Notes: generated from the letters alone by a model not told the origin. A DNA stretch of 64,000 nucleotides from Vitellaria paradoxa (GCA_019916065.1 CM034237.1:23333752-23397751), one strand, 5' to 3'. Shown: positions 1 through 13,439, counted from the stretch's first letter. Program-made: numbers and translations.

Positions 1-1530
1 GAGATGATCATGAGTTGTATACAGAGAGATTGTCACTGAAATCCATGTTTTATTACCTTGTCCCATTCAAATCTGTAATTGGAAGAAATATTACAAATAA
101 TGAATTGAATGAATTGAAATGAATATTCACTTTATAAAATGTAGTGAATAGTTTTACATTAAAAATAAAATAAAAACCCTTTCTACTCCTTGATTGTCTG
201 GTTGGACAGAACTTCCTCTTTATTTGAATGGGTGCCCCTTATTGACCTAACTAAGTTTTTTTATTTTTATTTTTTTTTGTCTTTGCATATTTCAATTCAT
301 ATTTACCAGAATTCTAATAAACTTTCGAGTTGAAATTTTGATAAATTTCTAGTGTGAGATTTGTCGAAATTCCTACCTTAAATCTGACAGAGTTTCAGGT
401 TTAGACTGTCGCAAATTTTAGATAGAGTTTTGACAAAACTGCAAATCTGGACATAAATTTGGAAAAACTCTAACTTAGGATTTCTATACTAAATTCGGTA
501 GAGTTTCGAGTTAAATTGCGATTGGATTTGTAGATAAAAACTATAGAGAGTGTTTTTTGAAAATTTTGCCTAGGTTTGGAGGTTTTACCGAAACTCAAAC
601 TCAAATTCGGCTGGGCTTTGGGTTAAAACGTTTAATAATTTTGAGGTGAGATTTGATAAAATCTAGGTTTTTGAAATGGGATATGCATTGACTTTGACTT
701 AGTGGGTATATGCAAGGCAAACTTAGACTTGAGTGACAATCTCTTTGTTTTATTTGAAAGAGTGATCTTTAAGGGTTTACTATGCATAAATGAATGGTCT
801 ATTTAGGACTTGGTCCCTTACATAAGAACATGTAGGTTTTATTGCTATGTAGAAACAACAATGAGTTGTCTGCTCGATTGTGTATCAATGTTGAGTGCAA
901 TCAGAGGGAACAAACGGGGTTAGCACCGTCTTCTCCAGTGTTCCTATAAAAATTGGGTTTTGCAAGGCTCTAGCCTATAGCTTGACTACATGTGACATGA
1001 GACTCACAGCTTGACTTAATGCTCCCTAAAAAGGGTAACGGCCAACAAATCTTCAAACCTTCAGTTTTCCAAAGAAAACCTTCTTAGGCTGGTGATCCAG
1101 CTAGGAGGAAGTCCAGTACTCTTGTTAGGCGAGTTGTATACATAGCCACATCCTGGAGGAACCTATTGACCCCCCTTAACTAACTAGAGGGTAAAACTTG
1201 CACAGCATGCTCAATGATGTGCATAATGTGTGAATTAGGAGAGTACGGATTTATGACAGATAAGGAAAATAATAAAGCATTTGCCTTTTTTATTCATACA
1301 TCTTGCAAAATGAATCAAGGAACATACGTACACGCAATTTATTTAGTATGGATAGTATAGATGAAATAGTGAAAATGTATACATTCTAGTGAAGAATTCC
1401 TAATAGAAAAATGAGGTGCATGCTTTGATTGGATAAACTAGAGATTATGATGTAAGATAGCAATTGCAAAGAGGGGAAACTATGGTTGTACCCTTGAAGC
1501 AGGAGATGATTCTCTAGCAGAGTTGCCAGT
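1..1530 (-). mobile_element. Ty3/gypsy copy 1: internal leader (5' UTR), runs off window start
   Basis: Read on the minus strand, this is the untranslated leader between primer-binding site and gag of a long-LTR Ty3/gypsy element. It matches, in inverse orientation, the leaders of the two plus-strand copies at about 7.6-8.9 kb and 28.2-29.8 kb. Shared landmarks include the stretch around 1080-1150 (the 'gagaaggttttct' block) and the stretch around 190-260 (a 'gggcacccattcaaataaa' block on the minus strand). Positions about 300-680 are a degenerate run of roughly 55-bp units built on a 'aactctaccgaattt' core. No reading frame of note. gag of this copy would lie left of base 1. Confidence 0.75.
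1511..1528 (-). other. Primer-binding site of gypsy copy 1
   Basis: On the minus strand this reads TGGCAACTCTGCTAGAGA, two bases after the LTR end. The same position in the other copies reads TGGTGATTCCACTGGGGAC (7576) and TGGTGACTCTGCTAGGGAC (28192). The constant spacing and conserved core identify it as the minus-strand primer site. The priming tRNA is not proven here; Tat/Ogre elements carry very similar sites. Confidence 0.7.
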
Positions 1531-4500
1531 TGTTGACACCGAATCAACGTACCAGGCCGAGATGCACGGGTCATGAGTCTTTATTACGACATGATGCATT
1601 TGAGATTACCCAAATGTGAAAAACTATATTTTGCTTTGAAATAGGGCCTTGATTATGAAGACTGGGAGTCGTCACTTTTAAAAATGGGTGTGTTGAGAAA
1701 CTTGAGTTTTGATTATGATTTAAAATGTGTTGTTTTATATTTTTGAAAGATGTGGTAAATGGCCCATTTTTTAGTGTCTTTATCTAGTTTGTGCAATTAG
1801 AGATAATGGGTTTGGTGGTTTGGCTATGCATGAAAACCGTTACTCTTGAATACCTAGGGATATCGAGAGTCCTTTTCAACTCTCTACAGTTGTAATCTCA
1901 CAATGTAATATCTAGTTTATAATGATCATAGCATGTGACTCATAAATGTAAATAATGTAGGAAATGTGAGGTAGCTGAGCTTAGCTTATGCATATAAGTG
2001 TAATATTTGCATATGTGGTAGAGATGTATCCTTGGGGATTCTATATGTTGTATGGAGTTAGGCATGTGGACTTATATAATCCTTATGTATGAGTGTCTGT
2101 GTGTAAATGAAATGTGTTTTGAAGATGGTCTATGAAGACCGATGTGACTACACCCAAGCTATCTGCTCTAACTACCTACGTAGCCTGTGATAGAGATTAG
2201 GTCAATGTAGCTTAGTTCTAAAGTGGTCTAAACTACATGTTGATGGAATGTGAATTGGTATACAGATGCAAGAGCTTAGCTCCAACTGTATGTTAGTGCT
2301 TCGCGCAAATGGTCTATGAAGATTGTGAAGACCCCACTCAAGTTACCTGTTTAGATTGCGTATGTACCCTTTTAAGGGATTAGGTCAATGTAGGTTTGGG
2401 ACAATGTCTAGTACGGGTGTGATTTGCAAATGCGTATGAGAAAGTAACTGAAAAGGTCAGTGCTGTATGTGAAAGAGCCTTGTTTTGGATATGGGATAAG
2501 GGAAAGAAAGAGTCCTAGATTTAAGCTTCTATTAGGAGTATTTGTCTTTGTACTATGAGAGTCCTAACTCTAAGTCTAAAATGAAAGTTAGCACCTTGCG
2601 CATAAGTTGGGAAAAAAGCTTTGATCTGGATGATAAAAGATAGTTAGCATATCATGCTTAACTAGGAAATGGAGCCTAGCTCTAGATGAGAGAGAACAGT
2701 TAACGCCTGGTGCATAACTAATAGAAAGGAGCCTTACTCCGCTGGGGAAAGGACAGTTAGCGCCTAATGCATAACTAGGAAATGGTTAACTAGAGAAAGG
2801 AGCCTCACTTTGAACCAGAAGGATAGTTAGCGTCTAGTGTATAAGTAGGAAATGGACCCTTGCTCTAGAGAAGAGATGGTTAACACCTTGCATTCAACTA
2901 AGGAAATGATCCTTATTCTAAGGTAGGGCCTCACACTATAGTAACCGAACTCAAGCCTTCTACTTGAGCTACCTGTGTACCCTGTTAAAGGATTGGGTCT
3001 ACATAGTTCTCTCATTCTAAACTATTGTGTAAGTGTAGAGCTTAGCTCTAAGTCAACGTTTCATGCTAGGGTAATTAGACTCAAGCCTTCTGCTCGAGCT
3101 GCCTATGTACGATATTAAGGGATCAGGTCTACAAAGCTCTACACTATGTTTGCGCCTCGCGCATGACTATGATAAGAGTTTAGCTCCAGATAATGAGATA
3201 ATTTGTGCCTGGCGCATAACCAGGGAAGGAAAGGAGCCTCTCTCCAGATGAGAGGTAATAGTTAGTGCCTCGCACATAACTAGAGATTTTCACTCCGTTA
3301 GGGAGTTCAACTCTAAGGGAAAAGATAGTTAGCATTTCAAACGCGTATAACTATAAAAATAAGCTTCCTTCCAGATGATAGGGAAATAGTTAGTGCCTAG
3401 TGGGAAACTAGAGGAAGGAGTTTCACTTTGATGAGGAACTCAACTCCCAATGATGCGCTTACACAGGTGAGTGAGTATCTATCATTTGGGAAAGGAACTC
3501 AGCTCAATCAAGAGCTCAGTTCCTAGTGATAATGATCTAGGTCTGTGTGAATGGCCTCAGAGCCCAAGTGATGTGAGTGATATAGTTGATATGATCAGGT
3601 ATGATATGGACATATTAAATGTGATGACAACATGGATGGTAGTTTAAAGATGTATATCAAATATATCTAAGGGAAATTATGACTTGGAAATTATTGACTT
3701 AGTTAATCCTAAGTCATTCCTAGTCTCTAAAGCCTCGCTCACTTAGGAAAATGCCCTAGATTGATAAGTATTTGATTTCTAAGTATGTGTTAAACCTAAT
3801 GAGTGTGTGTTTGCATGTCTGGATGTGTTCCAGTATGTTAGGGTATGTGCTAATATGTCAAAACATAATGTATAGCATGTCAGGGTATGTGTTAGCATGG
3901 TAAATGATGTCCTAGCATGTTATATCATGATGTGAGATGGTGAATGAGCATGGTAACATGGCATAGCATGCTCATGGCATGGTATAACATGGCAGAGCAT
4001 GTCAATATGACATGTGAGCATGGTATAGGATGACAATGACATGGTATAACATGATAGAGATATGATGTTTAGCACGGCTTAGTATGGTAATGTTATGTTA
4101 TGACGCGGTATAACATGATGAATATAGTATTATGACATGGTATATCATGATAAAATGATGTTGTGACATGGTATAGCATGTTAGTATGATATGGGCATGT
4201 TATTTGTATGATGTTTGAAATTTTGCAAAATTTGTCTCAGGTAAATTCGGTCAATGTCGTAAATCGGATATAACCTGATCTTAAGTTATGATTCAGATAC
4301 CTTTCCTTGACAAAGAAATATATTTACACAATTAAAATTATTCTATTCTAATTATGCAAACAAAGTGAATTGAAAGATAAAATAAAATTTTCTAGAAAGA
4401 GAAAATTATACCACCGTAGACTTTTTCTAGAGAGAGAGAAACTCTGGCCTTAAGAGCCTTGAGGGGGTAGGTTTTAGGGAAGCAGATGCGAGAGAGGTGG

Positions 4501-4766
4501 TGAGGATGGAAATGAGAAGAGGGGAAGCCCTTTTTATGTAGGCATTTTGTGAATAAAAGTTTGCATGTTGAATGGGCAAAAAATGTTGCTCGACCTAATG
4601 AATGGACAAGTTTGCTTGATGGAGGCAAACATCTTTTCGAACCTTGTTTTGCTATTCTTTTTGCTAAACAAGGTGAGTGAAAAGGTTTGCACAACACTAC
4701 GAGCAACTACGTTTGCAAAACAGGTGGGGCAGAACCTTCGCAATTCAAGGTAAGCAAAAAAGTTTG
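1531..4766 (-). mobile_element. Ty3/gypsy copy 1: LTR, 5' part missing
   Basis: Minus-strand LTR of the same family as 4767-7573, 22631-28189 and 34998-38004. Its 3' end (plus-strand TGTTGACACC at 1531) sits two bases from the primer site. Contents, left to right on the plus strand: a region rich in GAGC-nnn-GCTC and GCGC-type mini-palindromes (about 2170-3540), a CATG-rich array (about 3790-4220), and a TATA-like box at 4531-4541 on the minus strand with its pyrimidine-rich leader. The last stretch (4550-4766) is the TTTGCAAA-rich upstream segment. About the first 1.1 kb of the LTR, compared with 22631-23708, is absent because copy 2 begins abruptly at 4767. Confidence 0.75.
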
Positions 4767-7573
4767 TGTTGACACCCCATTTTGCCAAGTATTTTGTACA
4801 TTTTTAAAATTCATTTGACAAGCACATATCTTTGTAAATATTTAATTCTACTTCTAGAATATTTTTCATAATTTTTATTGAGCTTTAGATAGGGAAATTA
4901 GCCCAAATTTGATGCCAAAAATTGTTAGGTAAAAAATGACCGTTGTGTCCCTAGATTCAAAGTAAAGTTGAATTGAGAGCTCGAATGAGATCAAATTGCC
5001 GCATAAAGGTGTGGCAAAGTGTTTTGCATATCTCGAATTGCAAACTTGTTTGTCTATTTCATTTTGTGAACATATTTGCTTGTAAGTGTTATGCAAACCT
5101 TTTTCTTATCTTGTTTAGCAAAGAAAACTACAAATAAGTTTGGCAAGGATTTTTGCATGCCTTATCAAGCAAACTTGTTTGCATGTTGGGTTGTGCAATA
5201 TTTTTTACATGTTCAGATATGCAAAACTTTTGTTCATTTAAAATTTCCTATATAAGGAGACCTTCCCCTCTTCCCATTTGCATCCCACCCGCCTTTCTCT
5301 CCTTTTCTTCCTTAAACCTGGCCACTAAGACGTGCTCTCAAGGTTTTTGAAAGAATTTCAGACTTTTTCTCTCTAGTGTTTCACGTTTGGTATTATTTTC
5401 TCTCCCTAAATTTTTTATATTTTTATGTTGTTTGTTTTAAGTGTTATAATTAGTATGTTGATGTTTTTAAGATGAAAAGTATTTTTAGTAGTGAATAAAA
5501 ATTATTTGTTAATGAAAGGTATCTAGTTCATAACTTAAGTCTAGGTTCTGCCCTATATATGATATTGATTGGATAAATCCAAGATAGTCTTAGAAATTTT
5601 TCACACCATAATACCATGTTATGATGCATATTTACAAGTGATATTCTTTTAAGTTTTGATATTTGCCATGTTAAAATAATGCTAAAAATGGTAGAAGACC
5701 AGAAGGCATGTAAACACACACTCAAAAAGGTGGAAATAGCCTTAGAAATTAATTGCTTATCAATCTAGAGTATTTAGCTGAGTGAGTAACACTTCAGAGA
5801 ATGGAAATAGCTTGGGATTGTTTAAAGTTATTAATGTCTAAATCTATTTCTTCCATAGAATATTTGTGAAATATATTTTGTGAATGCATCAATATTGTGA
5901 TAAGAATTGTCATTATACTTAAGCATTTACATAGCATCAAACCTTTGATCCATATTACATAGACTTGACTAAACCTAGAGCTAGGCTTGGGAGTAAAGCT
6001 CCATACTAAACTAGACTAGATAGTTAGGCTCGAGAGCGAAGCTCCTTACTAGACCAGACTAGATAGAGCTAGGATTGGGAGCGAGTCTCCTTACCAGACT
6101 AGATTACATAGAGTGAAGCTCGGAAGCATGGTGCCTTACCAGATCAATTTGAGCGTGGCTTATCAAGGACTAAGTGCAAAACACTGAATCCTTTCTGTAG
6201 AGAGTGAATTCCAAGAGTAAGGCCCCTTTGGTTGGAGCAAGACACTTTCCTCCAAAAATCATGTGCTAAGCACTAATTTGACCTTAGGAAGTGAAGCTCC
6301 TAATCGGAATGAGCAAAGCTCATTTCAGGATTAAAATGGCAAGCATTAGATCCACCAACTCGAGAGCGAAGCTCTTTACCAGACCACACCACAGAGTGAA
6401 GCTTAGGAGTGAAACTCCTTTCCTTTCTGGACCATAGAGCGAAACTTAGGAGTGAAGCTCCTTTGTCAAAACCACATTGATTAAAGCTTAGCTTAAGAGT
6501 GAAACTTCTTATTAGGACAAACTAGAATAAGCAAAGCTTACTTGTGGATTGAGTGCCAAACACTATATCCTCCTAACACCAAAACACATTCTATTTACTC
6601 TATATCAGAGCGAAACTCTTCTTCTCAGATAATGTGCGAAACATTGATTCATCATATGACTAGACTACCTTGAAGTTATGTGCTAAGCACTAATTTCCTA
6701 ATTGATTCTTTGACTCAAACCAGCCCCTTATCTTTCAAGTATGCTTGTAGTTTGGACCAGTTTGAGTTTCGAACCACGATGATCTGATCCCTTCTTAGGG
6801 TATGTGGGTAACTTGGGCACATAGCCTGGGTCTAGTCACCTCTGTTATCACTATTTTGGTCATTTAGACCTCCAAAGCATTGCATCAAGAATATCACATC
6901 AACTGACCTATATAAATATAATTTTCAGCAGAAGCTAAATCATGCATGGAATTGTAGTAGAAGATTAGTCTTTAAAATTACATTTAACGTCTACCTTGTA
7001 TATGGAACCTATTGGAAACATTATTGCCAAATAGCAAATATATCACTACATTCACACACGAACTATGATTGGCTTGATTCTTGATCGAGATACATAGGCA
7101 GGCCAATTAGATGCAGTCATCTCACATTCCATGCATCATATGCATTAAGAGTTTGTTTTGTTATGATATCAATGAATTAGATATTTTTTGTTGAGACTAT
7201 AATCATAAGGAATAGAATGGGATTCTGTATATCCTTAGGTAATCTAGGCGTATTGGTTTTTGAGCATAACCGAACCCCCGGATCTAGTATCTCTGATTAT
7301 ATAGATCAATTATAGTCAATAAAAAATGGCATTTTAAAATCATATCATTTTTAAAATAAGTAGAAGAATAATATTTTAAAAGTAAATTCACTTTCTTGAT
7401 AAACCCATTTCAATAAGTATCAAGTGGTGACTCCTCGATTTATGACCCTGGGCCCTATATTTTAAAATATAAAACCATTTTAAAACATTTTGGCAATCTC
7501 GAATGCACCAGTCATAATAAAGACAAAAAGACTCGTGCCCTGCTTGGCCCAGCTTGCAAATTTGGTCACAACA
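4767..7573 (+). mobile_element. Ty3/gypsy copy 2: 5' LTR
   Basis: Begins TGTTGACACCCC and ends ACA, two bases before the primer site at 7576. It is about 2.8 kb long and carries the family features in order: TTTGC-rich upstream segment (4990-5235), TATA box and CT-rich leader (5249-5300), reiterated 'gagcgaagctcc'/'accagactagat' units (about 5960-6660), and one copy of the family's 'gatcccttcttagggta' box at about 6787. There is no CATG array comparable to that of copy 1. A matching 3' LTR is not present in the window, so the element is truncated on the right. Confidence 0.75.
5249..5257 (+). promoter_or_regulatory. LTR core promoter TATA box (copy 2)
   Basis: TATATAAGG sits directly upstream of a pyrimidine-rich stretch. 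The same arrangement occurs at 23942-23950, at 36279-36288, and on the minus strand at 4531-4541. In each case it lies about 40 bases after a TTTTGTTCA(T/C)TTAAAAT block. Conservation between copies, in otherwise diverged LTRs, suggests this is the U3/R promoter. Transcription start is inferred, not seen. Confidence 0.5.
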
Positions 7574-10500
7574 GTTGGTGATTCCACTGGGGACACAATA
7601 GTATTTTTGTGGGTTTAGCCTCAATTTCCACTCTTTACAGTAATAATCTCATCCCATAATTTGTGAATCATTTTAAAGCATACAAACTCAATTTCCTTAG
7701 GGTACATAAATATTTTTTTATGTACTTACATGTATAAACTATATAAAGTTTGATCGTTTTGCATGCTTATGCACAGAATGTATGTTTTACTACTTCCTTA
7801 TCCTGTCATAAAATCTATTTTCTCCTATTAACACACCACACTTCATGGACCATAATTTGTAAATCCCATTTTTACCCTATAATTAGTTGAGGGAGGTCAG
7901 TAGGTCCCTCCAGAATATGGTTGTGTATACAGTTCACCTGACGCGAGTACCGAACTTTTTCCTAGTTGGATCACAACCTGAGAAGGTTTTCTTTAGAAAA
8001 TTGGAGGTTTGAAGATTTGGTAACTATTAATCTTTTAGGATGCATTAAGTAAAACAGAGAACTATATGTCATGTATAGTAAAGCTATAAGGTGGAGCCTC
8101 GCGGAACCCTATTATTAGGGAACACTAGAGAAAATGGTACTAACCTACTTGTTCATTGTGTTGCATTTATCCATTCTTTCAAAATAGATGAGGTAACCCA
8201 TTGTTGTTCTCATAGGAAATAAAACCTACCCAATTTTCTCTAAGGGGATTAAATCCCTAAAAAGGCCATTTCATACCGTATAGAAGAAATTTGTTATTTA
8301 AAATTAGTTTTGATTCTTACTCAAAAGTCCTTATGTGTCCTAGTTCAAGCATAAGATTTTGTTAGTTTTTCCCTTAAACTCTACCGAATTTAAGGTAGAA
8401 ATTTTCCAAAACATTTTACCTAAAACTCTGTTAGATTTAAGGTAAAAAATTTTTAAAACATTTTTACCTCGAACTCGAACAAGTATTTTCATCTTGGGAC
8501 TCTACTTGATTTTATTATTGATAGATTTTCAAAAGCTTTCAAATTAAAAGTTTTCAAAACTCCAGTAAAGCTTGACCTTGAACATATGAAGATTATTGAT
8601 CAGTAAGATTAGCCCATGACACCCATTTAAATGTTGAGGAAATTCTATTAAACTATCATTCAGATCGAAGAGTGAAAAGCATTTAGGATTATTTAAAATT
8701 TTTGATGTAAGGATGATTCACTATTTTTAAAAAAGTGAACTTTCATTTCATTTTTGCACTTGTAATTTTCTTCCAATATTGATTTGAATGGGAAGAGGTA
8801 ATGTACTCAAATTTTAATAACAAATTTCTGACATGTAAATAATATTCATCATTTTTCCCTCAAAATAAAGATTATCCTATGAATAAATTGAGAGAATACT
8901 AATTCCAAAAGCAGTATTTAATTAAAAATTTATTACAAGCATCATTGCTACCAATCGCTCACTTCGTCACTTCTGTCGTTCTCCTATTATTACAAAGTGA
9001 AAGCTCAAGCTAAGAATATGACAGAGATATCTAAAGTCTCTACTAATGTTACATTCAGAAATTTGATAACTACTCAAGTTTCATCTGAGGTAGCCAATTA
9101 AACACTACAATTTCCTCCACTTACAACTGAATTTTCACCCAGTGTTGCTATAGAAACACCATCCATTATGGCTACTACCTATGTCATTGGACAATTAAGT
9201 GGATTTGTTCCATTTCTTTTTGGGTCACTGCCAACAATAATTCTTGGTATCACGGCACCACCATTGATGCCCTTGACTAAGGACCAGGAGATTGTAAACT
9301 TGATAATGGTTCTTAACCGAGTAATGGCACGTGTTCTTGCATCTCAGATTAGTCAAAATTTGCCATCTCATCATTAGATGCCTCCAGTTTGAGAAACAAA
9401 TAGCAAGATCATTTCACAAAGTATGAGGCTTGAGGCTTATCACAGCTGGAAACTTTAAACTAGGATAAGTTTTCACCTTTACAACTTCCCAGTTTTAGCC
9501 TTTGAAGTAGCATCCAAGTTCAAGTATGCCTTCTCAATCCTAACAGTTTTTGGCTTATCCAAGCCAGAACCTGGGAATGTAGTAGGCACTTTTTTTTCAG
9601 TAGCAATACCACAGTATTATGAACCTGGTCCTTCTTCATACTAGCTATAGCAAGTAACATCCTCTTCCGTTAACCCTACATTAGCTCAGAGGATTAAGAG
9701 CATTTATATGCCCAGAAAAGCTACTCTAGTACCCACATTTTTGGAGTTTAGATTTCCAAATCTTTGCTTCTTTCCTAACATGAAGTTATCCTAAAGTTCA
9801 AAATGCTAGAATTTCCTAAGTGCAATAGGGCGAGTGATCTATTGCCCATCTTCAACTATATGCTGGAGCTCTATGTGGATATAATGATAATCATCTATTG
9901 ATGATTCAGCTTTTTCAGTAAAGCTTGACTTGTCCAGCCTTTAGTGGTATTCAAGATTGGATATGTCTCACATCAAGAGTTGGAAAGAGCTTATCTCAGC
10001 TTTTGTAAAGTAGTACTGTCATAACTACGAGCTCGCAATTGATTGTTATTCCTTGATTTCAATGAAAAAGGAAGACAAAGAGACTTTTAGAACATATGCC
10101 CTTAGATGACATGAAAGTGCTTCGTAAATGGATCCTCCTCTCACTGATAATGAGTTTGTTTGAATATTCATACAAATTTTAAAGGACTTATTTGATAGAA
10201 TGTTACAAATTTGCATTGTTCATTCTCTGAGTTGATCATACAAGAGGAAATGGATTGAAAAAGGCATACGTTCTAGTAGACTAATAAATCCTGATTCCAA
10301 GTCTGCTGATTTGCCAAGAAAGTCTATGGTAAGAAAGAAACAAGAAAGAAGGCAAAAGTTTTAGTTGACTTACCATCCAAATCATTAACTCCATTCTTTT
10401 TGTCAGCAACACCACTTGCTCCACAATGCCCATCCCAGGGACAATGGAACAATCAACAAAGACTCCCGTCAAGACCTAGAAGGGTCCTTTCAAGTCTTGC

Positions 10501-12115
10501 ATGCACGTGGACTGAAGTATTCCAACAGTTTTGCCTACTAAGAAAATGAACCACTTTCGTATACAGTTCCAACTATCCCATTCCCTGAGGAATTATGATT
10601 CCATCAAGAATTGTGCATACCATGGCGAATCTCTAGGCCATGATACTGAAAGTTGCTTTACTCTAAAGCACAAAAGTCAGACATGATAGACATCGGGCTT
10701 ATAGTTGTATAGGCCCCCGCCACTCTTAATATTACTAATAATCCTTTGCCTGACCATGCTGCAGTGAATGCTTGTTTCAAGAAGAAGCATTGATATGTTT
10801 TGTTTGATTGGGAAGAGGGAACTATGGGTATTATATACTTCTAGTATGGTTGCCACTCTCAGCAGCATGCCTCCATAAGCTGTTTCCATCAACTCACAAA
10901 TCCCATTCAGTTTAGATATTACCACAGTCTATTTGTACTCAAATCCCTCCAATGCTTGACCGAGATTATCCCGAATATACTCCCCTATCACCAACTCACA
11001 CTCTTCATTACCCAGCTCAATCCCAATTTGCTCCAATAAACCCACCAAGATCATCAGAATATAACCCCGCTTTCTCCATAGCACATTTGATATTCACCTA
11101 ATTCACTGGTTATGTCCTAGGATCCCTTACATTACCCTCCAAGTGCATTACCAAACCTTATATCCCTTCCCAGAAGTACTTCTTATAACTATACACCAAC
11201 TTATATCCATCCTAGTTTTCATCCACTGTTGCTTCACCTCAAGGAGTCGCTTCGTACATGCTCTTGCAACCTATACCTTCGTTACAACCCCTTAAAGGAC
11301 AATGCTAGAAAGATATAATCCTTGGATTTTGCCATTGCATTCAATAAGATCGGCTTCAAGTAATCGATTTTCATCTAATAACGGTAAAGGACTGGAGACT
11401 TCTTACAACCCCTATGATCCCCTATGGTTAATTCCTTACAAGGGCTAAAGCATTATTATGGAATCTTTAGTTCATCTTTTGGAGATATTAATATGATTGC
11501 AATTGTTGCTCAATTACAAGATTTCCATCTACAAATGATTGGTAAGGGAGGAGAAGGAATCAGTTTAGAAGGATTGATCATTGCTATGGTTGGCATTGAT
11601 AAATTCATCTGATCCAAAACTTCCTCACTCAAGAAACAACAAGTAGCGTCTTCTATATCAAAGTAAGGTTTAATTTGCTAGGAAAGACTGTGATCGGAAT
11701 TCCTATTTTACCAAGGTTACCACATCAACAGACCAAGACTGATTTGTACGTCTCCATAATTGGTTATCAAAACTGTGTCTGTATCTCCAGAGTTTCTAAC
11801 CCTAGGCTATCAAAGGAATTGAAACCACCTTTTCCATCTTCTCTAATCTGGCAACACTTCAAACTCCTTCTATGGTGCTCCCTTTGTTACATAACTGATA
11901 GTGAAGGGTGAGAAAGGTGTCCCTTGGATATAGGACATTCGGCAAGTCGTTGGCACGCGAGGCACGCCTTGGTTTTTGGTTTCATCCCTATTTTAGGCTT
12001 TAATTCCCATTTGTATGTCCAAGCTACTTTTATTCCATCTATAAGGTTTCAAAGCTTACATATCCACCAACTTATGTATTTCCACATAAAGATTTTAATG
12101 CATTTTAATTCGTAG
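7574..12115 (+). mobile_element. Ty3/gypsy copy 2: internal region, 3' end lost
   Basis: Starts with a two-base spacer and the primer site TGGTGATTCCACTGGGGAC (7576-7594). A leader homologous to 28211-29862 follows (for example the 'gagaaggttttct' block at 7980 and degenerate roughly 55-bp units at 8360-8580). A broken gag lies at about 9.0-10.8 kb. From 10.9 to 12.1 kb the sequence keeps gag/pol-linker character (Pro/Tyr/Ser-rich frames at 10930-11270, open patches at 11424-11612 and 11675-11911), but I cannot assign a protease or polymerase motif. The right boundary near 12.1 kb is an estimate: similarity fades and no LTR follows. Confidence 0.6.
9168..10760 (+). pseudogene. Retrotransposon gag pseudogene (Tat/Ogre-like), copy 2
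   Basis: Structural polyprotein remnant that would have formed the virus-like particle. Three segments can be matched to the gag of the nested copy at 29.9-31.5 kb. The N-terminal part (9168-9377) encodes 'GSLPTII' where the other copy has 'GTLPTII'. The central capsid part (about 9780-9970) holds a run like 'YNDNHLLMIQLFQ'. The C-terminal finger-like motif (about 10600-10680) reads CAYHGESLGHDTESC, followed about 70 bases later by NNPLPDHAAVNA (frame change between). Stops and frameshifts separate the segments, so no protein is made. The C-x2-H-x5-GHD-x3-C pattern replaces the usual CCHC knuckle in this gag class; this is family knowledge, not a search result. Confidence 0.65.
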
Positions 12116-13431
12116 CTCCGGTGAAGTATAATATATCAAATTCAAACTCAATTTATAGAGTTTTATAAAAAACCCCTACCTTTAAAGCAATAATCAATGT
12201 TATAGATTTAAATCAACAAGAACCAACCCAAAAGCTTCATTTGATGAAGACTTTACCAATTTACTGCTCAAATATATAATAGTACTCCCTCACTCACTTT
12301 TTGTTCAAAACCGTAAACCAAATACCCACCTATATTATATATATACACCTATCTATGCTCATGTTGAATCACAACTAAGAAGGAGATGGCGGATGATGAT
12401 CTTGCCACTTATCTATCCACGTGGAAGAGGAATAAAGGCACACCATAATCAATACACATATGAACTAAAAAATATAAAAACACAAACAAAGTCGAAGCAG
12501 TGGATAATTAACTGACCAAACACCACCCAGGCTCATCATGCACATAAGGAACCACCTGCTATACACGAGAGCAATAGGCTAGGGTTGTGTGCATGAGACC
12601 TTCTCTTCCACGCATATAAGACACTAAACCATATCACATTCTCAAGTTTTATGCTACCTTAGTAAAATTTTATTTCAACCCTCTCACCAAAACATTCATT
12701 ATTCATAATTTCAATACTACCCACAATGCCAAACTATAACAATAACAATAAAATAATCTCAGAAAACCTAAGTGATTACAATATCTATGTTAAAAGAGAA
12801 GATATTACTAAAAGAGTAATGATATACAATTAAAATTCTTAACCAAAACAATTTACTAGAATGATGTCTTTTGTACCAGTCACATTTAAAAAGTGAACAC
12901 ATTAAAGTGACTTTATGTTTGCAAATTTCACTTTCATATTATTCTAATAATACATTCTTGTTAGTTTTCAGTTGAGTAACAAGTGTCATACAAACTTTTT
13001 TTAGACCCCAAAATGCATTTTCTATGTCATATTCTTCATGATTTTAACATTTATAATATATAGGTCTCAAATAAATTAATATAACACACTACAATTATTT
13101 TTCATAAAAGTAACATCTCTTTCAACTAAGTTAGTGATATGTGACTTTGGTCTATGAGGATGCAAATCCCATGTTATGTTTGGTTTTTTAGGCCAGTAGG
13201 TTATATTGTTTAAAAAAAAAATAGTTGGTAGGTTATACCTTATTAGCTTTCTTCTCTTTTACATAGTTTATGTTAGTTCCATGAATGTAAATTACAAATT
13301 TAGTGCATAGAATTTTAGATTCAAATTTATCTTTTTAAGCATTTGTTTTGATTGTCGAGTGCATGGTTTTGAAGGTTTTTTAGTATCGAAATTATATGTA
13401 TGCAGTAATGTAGCAGAGAAAATTTGGAGAC
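12116..13431. other. AT-rich stretch with no identified gene or element
   Basis: No open frame of note except the short start-like segment described at 12386-12448. Positions 12640-13130 are AT-rich with many short direct repeats. No LTR, terminal inverted repeat or RNA gene recognised. It may contain the decayed right end of gypsy copy 2. Confidence 0.5.
12386..12448 (+). pseudogene. Possible captured gene start: TATA box, G-box and 20-codon frame
   Basis: A TATA-like run (12332-12350) precedes, by a plausible leader of about 40 bases, an ATG in purine-rich context. The frame reads MADDDLATYLSTWKRNKGTP and then stops. A perfect G-box, CCACGTGG (12417-12424), lies within it. The composition of these 20 codons is less AT-rich than the surroundings and looks like the beginning of a plant gene, but nothing downstream continues it in any frame. 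It could be a truncated first exon, a promoter fragment or chance. No function is assigned. Confidence 0.2.
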
Positions 13432-13439
13432 GTCGTTAA

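Noticed and set aside
4392..4706. Minus-strand 104-residue frame
   Set aside because: It lies in the U3/promoter part of a gypsy LTR, and the other LTR copies do not keep the frame.
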